Assembly: GCA_041752735.1 (NCBI GenBank)
Contig: JBGSVW010000046.1
Location: forward strand, 1-64,000
Direction: 5' to 3'
Source of the DNA: UBA1422 sp041752735
Lineage (GTDB): Bacteria > Bacillota > Clostridia > Peptostreptococcales > Anaerovoracaceae
Length of the DNA: 64,000 nt
The translations under genes were made by a program, and so were the position numbers. Position 1 is the first letter of the stretch, and the number at the start of each line of letters is the position of its first letter. The notes under the pieces were generated by a model. It was not told the origin of the DNA, did no database searches, and saw only the letters and a program-made list of their open reading frames with translations. Of the stretch, positions 58,416 through 64,000 are shown piece after piece.

Positions 58416-59777
58416 TTAGTTTTTGAGGGAATGCATAGGTGCGGGAATTCTACCACCCCGTGCAATAAAGATCCCAGGGGACATGGTGTTCACCGGCATG
58501 ACCGGTGCTGAACCCAGCAGTCCACCAAATTCCACACGATCTCCCACGTTTTTGCCGACTGCGGGTATAATCCGCACTGCTGTGGTTTTTGAGTTCACTA
58601 CGCCAATGGCCATTTCATCCGCAATGATTCCGGAAATAATATCCGCAGAAGTATCTCCAGGAATGGCCACCATATCGATGCCCACCGAGCAAACTGCGGT
58701 CATGGCTTCCAGCTTATCAATGGTAAGGGAGCCACATTCTGCCGCTGCAATCATTCCTTCATCTTCAGAAACCGGAATAAATGCACCAGACAATCCGCCA
58801 ACAGACGAAGATGCCATGACGCCGCCTTTTTTGACTGCATCATTAAGGAGCGCAAGAGTTGCTGTGGTTCCATGGGCTCCGCAGCATTCTAGGCCGATTT
58901 CTTCCAGTATTCTGGCTACCGAATCTCCGATTGCAGGGGTTGGGGCCAGAGACAAGTCTACGATGCCAAATGGCACACCCAAACGTTCCGACGCCATGGT
59001 TCCCACCAATTGCCCCATCCTCGTGATTTTGAACGAGGTTTTTTTGATGATTTCTGCAATTTCATCCAAGGGGCGATCACGACCGGCCCGCTGAATTGCT
59101 TTGTGTACTACGCCCGGGCCTGATACGCCCACATTGATGACGCATTCCGGCTCGCCGATTCCGTGAAATGCGCCAGCCATGAAAGGGTTGTCATCCACCG
59201 CATTGGCGAATACCACCAACTTTGCACAGCCCATGGAATTGTTGTCTTTTGTTTTTTCGGCTGTTTCTTTGATAATTCTGCCCATCAAGGCCACTGCATC
59301 CATGTTAATGCCCGCTTTGGTGGATGCCACATTCACCGAAGAGCAGACTGCTTTTGTCAAAGCCAATGCTTCGGGAATGGACCGAATCAAAATTTCGTCC
59401 CCGTATGCAAAGCCCTTTTGGACCAGTGCGGTGTATCCTCCTATGAAATTCACACCGGTGGCATCCGCTGCTCTGTCCAAGGCACGCGCCAGAGGCACAT
59501 AATCCTTGGCGGAACAAGTTGCACCAATCATAGCGATGGGTGTGACTGAAATCCTCTTATTTATGATGGGGATACCCAGTTCCTGCTCGATTTGTTCGCC
59601 GGTGGAGACCAAATTCTGTGCATATCTGGCGACTTTGTCGTAGATTTTATTGCCCAAAACCCCCACATCGTCTGATGCAAGATCCCGAAGTGAAATGCCC
59701 ATTGTAATCGTTCGAATGTCCAGGTTTTCTTCCTGAATCATTTTTACTGTTTCTAATATGTCAAAGGTGTTTAACAT
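58416..59777 (-). CDS. UPF0210 / PFL-family protein (DUF711)
   Basis: A 453-aa cytosolic protein of the UPF0210 family, sometimes called PFL family because of weak similarity to pyruvate formate-lyase folds. Typical features are the start FDILETVKMIQEENLDIRTITMGISL (cited in pieces FDILETVKMI and DIRTITMGISL), FIGGYTALV, CINVGVSGPGVV-like GVSGPGVVHKA, and GCHGTT-like CCGAHGTT. The function is unknown. It follows the ACT-domain gene (UPF0237) by 10 nt; the two are nearly always paired. Confidence 0.93.
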   Translation of the reverse strand: MLNTFDILETVKMIQEENLDIRTITMGISLRDLASDDVGVLGNKIYDKVARYAQNLVSTGEQIEQELGIPIINKRISVTPIAMIGATCSAKDYVPLARALDRAADATGVNFIGGYTALVQKGFAYGDEILIRSIPEALALTKAVCSSVNVASTKAGINMDAVALMGRIIKETAEKTKDNNSMGCAKLVVFANAVDDNPFMAGAFHGIGEPECVINVGVSGPGVVHKAIQRAGRDRPLDEIAEIIKKTSFKITRMGQLVGTMASERLGVPFGIVDLSLAPTPAIGDSVARILEEIGLECCGAHGTTATLALLNDAVKKGGVMASSSVGGLSGAFIPVSEDEGMIAAAECGSLTIDKLEAMTAVCSVGIDMVAIPGDTSADIISGIIADEMAIGVVNSKTTAVRIIPAVGKNVGDRVEFGGLLGSAPVMPVNTMSPGIFIARGGRIPAPMHSLKN

Positions 59778-59787
59778 TCCACTTCAC

Positions 59788-60057
59788 CTATACCCTATGC
59801 ATGGCATTGAAGACATCTTCATGCATGATAATCACCTTGACGGCGATAGCGTTTCCGGTTTCTTCCATGATTTTGGAAAGCTGGGAAAGTTCAACGCTAC
59901 ACTTGGTTAAATCCACCAGCATCGTCATGGCAAAAATATCTTCCATGACATTTTGGCGGATGTCCAGTACATTAACATTGTATTCATAAAGTACACCGGA
60001 GATTTTGGCAATGATGCCAGACCGGTCTTTTCCCATTACAGTTACGACTGCGCGCAT
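59788..60057 (-). CDS. ACT-domain protein (UPF0237)
   Basis: An 89-aa single ACT domain. MRAVVTVMGKDRSGIIAKIS and NVLDIRQNVMEDIFAMTMLVD are characteristic. ACT domains bind amino acids and control enzymes; this one probably regulates the adjacent UPF0210 protein. It is followed closely by that gene. Confidence 0.93.
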   Translation of the reverse strand: MRAVVTVMGKDRSGIIAKISGVLYEYNVNVLDIRQNVMEDIFAMTMLVDLTKCSVELSQLSKIMEETGNAIAVKVIIMHEDVFNAMHRV

Positions 60058-60071
60058 ATTGTTTCCTCCTA

Positions 60072-60407
60072 TTAAAAAACCACTACCAGCATCATCTTAA
60101 AGTCCTCTTCCCCGTATACTGCGTGGGGTTTGCGGGAGGGCATAATCAGCGTGTCACCGGCTTTGGCGACATAATCTTTGCCGTCTACCGTTAATTTGCC
60201 TGTACCTTCCAAAATAGTAACCATTGCATCCCCGTCAGATTCATGGGTGCTGATTTCTTCACCTTTGCCAAATGCAAACAATGTAATGCTGACCGCAGAA
60301 TTCTGGACAAGTGTTTTGCTTACAATCTGTCCGGGCATAATGGTGACTTGATCGGCCAAAGACAGCACTTGTTCACTATTGATATTTTTTAAGACTTGAT
60401 TTGTCAT
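60072..60407 (-). CDS. Cupin-domain protein
   Basis: A 111-aa single-domain cupin. The two cupin motifs (EISTHESDGDAMVTILEG and GDTLIMPSRKPHAVYG) keep the metal-site histidine and glutamate pattern in part. It lies 14 nt upstream of the ACT gene, so the operon is cupin-ACT-UPF0210. The substrate is unknown. Confidence 0.85.
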   Translation of the reverse strand: MTNQVLKNINSEQVLSLADQVTIMPGQIVSKTLVQNSAVSITLFAFGKGEEISTHESDGDAMVTILEGTGKLTVDGKDYVAKAGDTLIMPSRKPHAVYGEEDFKMMLVVVF

Positions 60408-60477
60408 TTTGTATCTCCTAATTCTATGTTGATTGTCGAGTTATGTATTGACTGTTGAGTTTTGGTTCTCTATGTAA

Positions 60478-61023
60478 TTATACTTCTAACGCTGTGCTGC
60501 CAATGGGTATGGTACCACAGGTCATTGTGATCATTTCGCGGACCATTGACTCTTTAAAATAGCCACAGCATTCAATGAAGTAAATGCCTTCCTCAAAAAG
60601 TTCTTTGACTGCTTCTCTTGCACTATTCCAGTTGGGAACGAAACAAATCTTCGCATTGCAGCTTTCATTTTTGAGTAGGAAACGAGCGTTACTGGTTAAC
60701 CCATCAGCTTGTATCAAGACACCGTATTCTCGGAAGGAATTCATTTCGCCAAGCATTTCCATCTGTTCAGGTAAAAATTGCATTTGGTTCACTGTCACTT
60801 CAGCACCAACGGCCTCCTGTAATTTTGCAATCATCGCATCATCAAAGGCACCGCAAAATCCCATGTCTGTGAATCCCGCGGATGCCAGCTTTTGGGCAAG
60901 AGCGATGGCATCTTCAATGGGCGATACGCCTGCGGCCAAACAAACTTCCTGACCCATCCCAATCTCGCAGAAAAAATCCTCTCCGGATGGAATGTCGCAA
61001 TCAAAAATAAAAGCGTATTTCAT
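60478..61023 (-). CDS. Double DUF6506-like protein
   Basis: A 181-aa protein with two DUF6506-type halves: MKYAFIFDCDIPSGED then GFTDMGFCGAF, and later AKICFVPNWNSAREAVKELFEEGIYFIECCGYF (cited in pieces AKICFVPNW and EGIYFIECCGYF). It is related to the single-domain protein at 6540-6866. The function is unknown. Confidence 0.7.
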   Translation of the reverse strand: MKYAFIFDCDIPSGEDFFCEIGMGQEVCLAAGVSPIEDAIALAQKLASAGFTDMGFCGAFDDAMIAKLQEAVGAEVTVNQMQFLPEQMEMLGEMNSFREYGVLIQADGLTSNARFLLKNESCNAKICFVPNWNSAREAVKELFEEGIYFIECCGYFKESMVREMITMTCGTIPIGSTALEV

Positions 61024-61050
61024 GGTGTTCTCCTTTCACAATCAACCGGT

Positions 61051-61608
61051 CTACCGGCCTTTTTTATCCCCCAGCAGCGGTTTGATTGCCTTGTAGAGAA
61101 TGCCTGTCTTTTCACTGCCGTATTCTTTTATCAGGGCATTGTTCAGCCCCTGTTTCGTCTTGTATCTCTCCATGAGTTCCCTCACTAGAGGAATATCATC
61201 CGCATATTGTGGAATAATTTCTTTGAGCTTGGTTTCAATGATGGCGGTGCTTTGTTTGAGAAGATTCATTGCTAGATCGATCTTGATGTCCCGCTTGACC
61301 CAAAAGTCTTTTACTGCCCGAAACCCGGTGTCACGGCTGACAATGTAATAATCCTCCGTGGGGTCTTTGGCAATCAGATAGCCAATATAGGACGACAATT
61401 GGAAATCCAGACTATTTTTGGCTCCTGAGCCAACTTCAAAATAGTCAGTCTTGGCCTTTGAGGCATTGATTTTTTTGTGTAGAGAAATAGGTAGGGTTGC
61501 AGCCTTCTCTGTATAAAACAGCAGCACAACATCTTCCTGAATCAATTGATCGATTCCCTGCAGTCCTGCGGCGTTGACATTTTCGTAGTCAACTAAAAAT
61601 GTTGCCAT
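61051..61608 (-). CDS. PIN-like domain protein
   Basis: A 185-aa protein whose N-terminal 120 residues show a PIN/NYN-type nuclease fold: TFLVDYENVNAAGLQG (first acidic residue), KNSLDFQLSSYIGYL (second) and DYYIVSRDTGFRAVKDFW (third, S-x-D-x-G-F). These residues suggest a metal-dependent RNase. The C-terminal helices (LVRELMERYKTKQGLNNALI) are unassigned. No antitoxin gene is adjacent, so a toxin role is not supported. Confidence 0.85.
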   Translation of the reverse strand: MATFLVDYENVNAAGLQGIDQLIQEDVVLLFYTEKAATLPISLHKKINASKAKTDYFEVGSGAKNSLDFQLSSYIGYLIAKDPTEDYYIVSRDTGFRAVKDFWVKRDIKIDLAMNLLKQSTAIIETKLKEIIPQYADDIPLVRELMERYKTKQGLNNALIKEYGSEKTGILYKAIKPLLGDKKGR

Positions 61609-61713
61609 ATTGATTCTCCTATTTTTTAGGGATAATTCCTATTTATTATACCATATCCGCCACCTTAGGAGACAGCACTTTATTCAATCCTGATTCATAG
61701 TCCAAAACAATAT

Positions 61714-61742
61714 AAAACACCCGGTGAGGCCCAGGTGTTTTA
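61714..61742. terminator. Hairpin right of the PIN-like gene
   Basis: AAACACC / GGTGTTT stem with an inner GGCC part. It lies behind the histidine kinase operon and in front of the PIN-like gene. Confidence 0.55.
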
Positions 61743-61755
61743 AGAGGAGAGTTAT

Positions 61756-61851
61756 ATGAAAAAACACTTTTTATTGTTGTGTTTCCTATCTATGTTCTTA
61801 TTATGCATCCGGTACATGAAAAGAACCTTAAAGAATCAATCAATTCCTTAA
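61756..61851 (+). CDS. Possible 31-aa membrane peptide
   Basis: MKKHFLLLCFLSMFLLCIRYMKR... with AGAGGAGAG upstream of the ATG. It has a single hydrophobic segment and a basic tail. Its 3' part overlaps a terminator hairpin. It could be a small membrane peptide or chance. Confidence 0.35.
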   Translation: MKKHFLLLCFLSMFLLCIRYMKRTLKNQSIP

Positions 61852-61857
61852 GGTTCT
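61820..61857. terminator. Terminator of the two-component operon
   Basis: AGAACCTTAA-GAAT / ATTC-TTAAGGTTCT stem with TTTTC on the minus strand, 45 bp after the histidine kinase stop. Confidence 0.75.
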
Positions 61858-61901
61858 ATTTAGCAAAAATGTTAGTTTTAATTTTGAGTTATGGTCTTAG
61901 A

Positions 61902-63146
61902 TTAGAGTTCAACGACAAACTTCGCACCGTCTAATGTCGTGGAATCCACATAAATTTTCCCTTTGTGCAAATCTGCGATTGTTCTGGCAATGGATAATCC
62001 CAGGCCATATCCGCCACTATCCCGATCTCGGGCAAAGTCAGTTCGGTAAAACCGTTCAAATATTTTTTCGGCGTCCAAGGCAGAAATCGGTTCTCCCTGA
62101 TTGAAGACACTTAATATTTTTTTATTACCTTTGCGTTTCAGTTCTATGGAAATCGTGCCATCTTCTTTGGTATGCTTCACAGCATTTTCCAGCAATATGC
62201 GAATCATTTGCCCTAGTTTGTCCCAGTCGCCTGTCATGGCCACCCCGGTTTCACAATCTACTCTTAGCTTAATCCCGCTTTCGAACATCAAACTTTCGAA
62301 AGGCAATACACAAGACTCTACTAAATCGTCCAGCATAAAAGTGGAATCATTTCGCCTAAAAGATGGATCATCCATAGTTGCCAATGTCAAAAGGCTGTTA
62401 ACAAGTCCGTTCATCCTAACTGTCTCGGCCTGGATATAGCCTAGCCACTTATTCGGTTTCTTGCCAGCACTTTCCAGCACAGCCAAATTGGCATTAATCA
62501 CGGCAATCGGTGTCTTCAACTCATGGCTTGCATCGGCCACAAAGCGTGTTTGTGTGGCGAAGGCTTTTTCTACAGGCCGTGCAATCCAACGGGACAAAAA
62601 CAAGGCAAGCCCCAACATAACCAACCAAACCAACGATAGGATTCCCCCCGAAATCATCATCAGGTTATTTTCCAGCTGACTCTGGGTGGAAACATTTATA
62701 TATACCAGGATATATCCATAGGATTTTTCTTGTAATAAAAATTTCCATCCTTGTATTTCCCCTGTGTTATTTGCTTTCTCCAAGGTTAGATCCACCAACG
62801 CCTGTATCTTCGTAACGTTCAAGTTGGCAATGCTCCCGGTTGTGATGCCTATAATCTCTCCCTCTTCACTGATTCTGACTGCAATGTATGCATCAATTCG
62901 AAAACTCGGGTCGTCGTATTTGCCGATATCCGGTCTATTCCCATCATCGAACAGAGGCTGTAGCCCATCCCTGCTGGCAATTTCAGCAAGCCTAGCATTG
63001 ATGTCTCTTTGGTTGTATTGATGGTTGGAAAAATTAATTACAATAAAAGAACCCAATAGTAGGACAGTCATCATACCCATAACAATTAGGATGAAATTTC
63101 TCTTTAATTTAGTGACCACATTTGGTTTGTTTGCTGTTTTATTCAT
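61902..63146 (-). CDS. Sensor histidine kinase
   Basis: A 414-aa membrane kinase. Two membrane helices (ILIVMGMMTVLLLGSFIVINF; MMISGGILSLVWLVMLGLALFL) flank an extracytoplasmic sensor region of about 110 residues. The DHp domain has FVADASHELKTPIAV with the phosphorylated histidine. The catalytic domain has N (RILLENAVKHT), G1 (FERFYRTD) and G2 (GGYGLGLSIA) boxes. It overlaps the regulator gene by ATGA. The family resembles CiaH/YkoH-type kinases; the signal is unknown. It is not next to pstS, so a PhoR role is not supported. Confidence 0.95.
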   Translation of the reverse strand: MNKTANKPNVVTKLKRNFILIVMGMMTVLLLGSFIVINFSNHQYNQRDINARLAEIASRDGLQPLFDDGNRPDIGKYDDPSFRIDAYIAVRISEEGEIIGITTGSIANLNVTKIQALVDLTLEKANNTGEIQGWKFLLQEKSYGYILVYINVSTQSQLENNLMMISGGILSLVWLVMLGLALFLSRWIARPVEKAFATQTRFVADASHELKTPIAVINANLAVLESAGKKPNKWLGYIQAETVRMNGLVNSLLTLATMDDPSFRRNDSTFMLDDLVESCVLPFESLMFESGIKLRVDCETGVAMTGDWDKLGQMIRILLENAVKHTKEDGTISIELKRKGNKKILSVFNQGEPISALDAEKIFERFYRTDFARDRDSGGYGLGLSIARTIADLHKGKIYVDSTTLDGAKFVVEL

Positions 63147-63811
63147 TGTTTTATTCGGTACCCGATTCCTCTCGCTGTTTGGATCTCCACCTGGGATCCC
63201 AGATGTTTCATTTTCTTTCTTAGGAACGAAACATACACTTCCACATTATTGTGAACCGCTTCACTGTCAAACCCCCATACTTTTTCAATGAGCAACTCCT
63301 TGGTTATGATTCTATCCGCATTGCGGAATAGGATTTCCATCATCTGAAATTCCTTCAGAGAAAGTGGAATGCTTTTGTTATCACATGAAAGTTCAGAAGT
63401 ATGGGTCTTTAAGGTCAAATCTCCTATAGAAAGATCTTCTGATTGTACCTCCCCTTTTCGACGGGTCAACGCTCGAAGTCTTGCCAGTAATTCTTCTGTC
63501 TCAAATGGCTTGGTCAGGTAGTCATCTGCACCGGCATCAAGCCCGTCCACTTTGTCCCCGGTCATATATCGGGCTGTCAGCATGATCACCGGGGTATTGA
63601 TATGGTTGGTTCGGAGCTGCCGAAGCACTTCCACTCCATCCATCTTAGGGAGCATGATGTCTAAAATGATGGCATCATAAACATCGCTCATGCCATAATC
63701 CAGTCCGGCCTCTCCATCATGAACCATGTCCACAATATATTTGTTTTTTTTCAAGATTTCCGCCAGCGCTTCACACAATCTGATTTCATCTTCGACTATT
63801 AATAATTTCAT
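63143..63811 (-). CDS. OmpR/PhoB-family response regulator
   Basis: A 222-aa regulator. The receiver has the acidic pair in IVEDE, phosphorylation site DIMLPKMDG, T in MLTARY and K in YLTKPF. The C-terminal winged helix ends with EIQTARGIGYRI. ATG 63811 follows AGGAAG; a GTG 6 nt upstream is possible. It is the first gene of the pair with the kinase. Confidence 0.95.
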   Translation of the reverse strand: MKLLIVEDEIRLCEALAEILKKNKYIVDMVHDGEAGLDYGMSDVYDAIILDIMLPKMDGVEVLRQLRTNHINTPVIMLTARYMTGDKVDGLDAGADDYLTKPFETEELLARLRALTRRKGEVQSEDLSIGDLTLKTHTSELSCDNKSIPLSLKEFQMMEILFRNADRIITKELLIEKVWGFDSEAVHNNVEVYVSFLRKKMKHLGSQVEIQTARGIGYRIKQ

Positions 63812-64000
63812 ATCCACTTCCTGTCATAAGTTGAGTTACAGGCAACAAGTAAGGTGTTTTTCTGTTATTATAACAAAAAAAACATTTTTTTGTTTGCCAT
63901 GTTTGAAAACCCAATTATTGTGTAAAAAATAACAAACTTTTTGTTTTTATATTAATATTGTATACTTAAAATATTCTTAAGAATACACTTGCTACAATAG

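Noticed and set aside
61051..61608. PIN-like protein as part of a toxin-antitoxin pair
   Set aside because: No small antitoxin gene is adjacent and the protein is longer than typical VapC toxins.
61902..63811. Two-component system as PhoPR
   Set aside because: It is 45 kb from pstS and no Pho gene is near; nothing in the sensor region indicates phosphate.
1..64000. CRISPR array
   Set aside because: No set of regularly spaced direct repeats of 24-40 bp was found; the only short-period arrays are the 11-bp repeats and Pho boxes.

Overview
The window looks like a low-to-mid GC chromosome of an anaerobic Gram-positive bacterium of the class Clostridia. The reasons are AGGAGG-type ribosome sites, TTG/GTG starts, CCA-encoding tRNA genes, an OmpR/histidine-kinase pair, PadR and TetR regulators, APxTG wall-anchor signals, many flavodoxins, a PFL-type UPF0210 protein with its ACT partner, and a dimethylamine methyltransferase with an in-frame amber codon. 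The last point means the host should decode UAG as pyrrolysine. No pyl gene lies in this window.

Layout. 1-3.7 kb: type I restriction genes hsdM-hsdS, with hsdS running off the left edge. 4.2-6.9 kb: tRNA-Ser, methylglyoxal synthase (mgsA), threonine synthase and a DUF6506 protein. 7.0-14.35 kb: tRNA-Glu(CUC) followed by a strongly reduced prophage (holin, endolysin, truncated YqaJ recombinase, early genes, Cro/CI pair with four operators, ImmA-like protein, stub of an integrase), whose right end is cut into a GGDEF gene remnant. 14.6-17.3 kb: a second copy of the mgsA block, then phoU and pstS without pstCAB. 17.5-26.4 kb: a multi-PAS GGDEF/HD-GYP protein, a TetR-linked flavodoxin/FMN/ferredoxin cluster and a PAP2 phosphatase. 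26.4-36.7 kb: a segment bounded by two partial copies of the tRNA-Glu 3' end. It holds an orphan structured RNA, a large lipoprotein, a 509-aa regulator divergent from a beta-helix surface protein, and a second GGDEF/HD-GYP protein. 36.7-43.7 kb: surface and exported proteins, one behind a cyclic-di-GMP-I riboswitch. 43.9-54.8 kb: small stress, envelope and metabolic genes, ending in ornithine decarboxylase. 54.8-61.6 kb: nitroreductase, pyrrolysine-type MtbB, a VOC protein, and UPF0210/ACT/cupin/DUF6506/PIN-like genes. 61.9-63.8 kb: a two-component system.

How the parts connect. Phosphate: pstS has a four-repeat Pho box (TTAACA with an 11-bp period). Near-perfect boxes of the same kind overlap the stop codons of thrC and phoU, just upstream of each mgsA copy and in reverse orientation. 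Because the box is coding sequence, ThrC and PhoU end in nearly the same peptide. Methylglyoxal synthase releases phosphate and is classically inhibited by it, so phosphate control is sensible. Cyclic-di-GMP: two complete GGDEF/HD-GYP sensors, one GGDEF relic and one riboswitch ahead of a wall-anchored protein suggest c-di-GMP control of the surface. Mobility: repeated tRNA-Glu ends at 7046, 26752 and 36624 mark the region as an integration hot spot that has accumulated and lost islands.

All calls come from reading the sequence and recalled family features. No database search was run.
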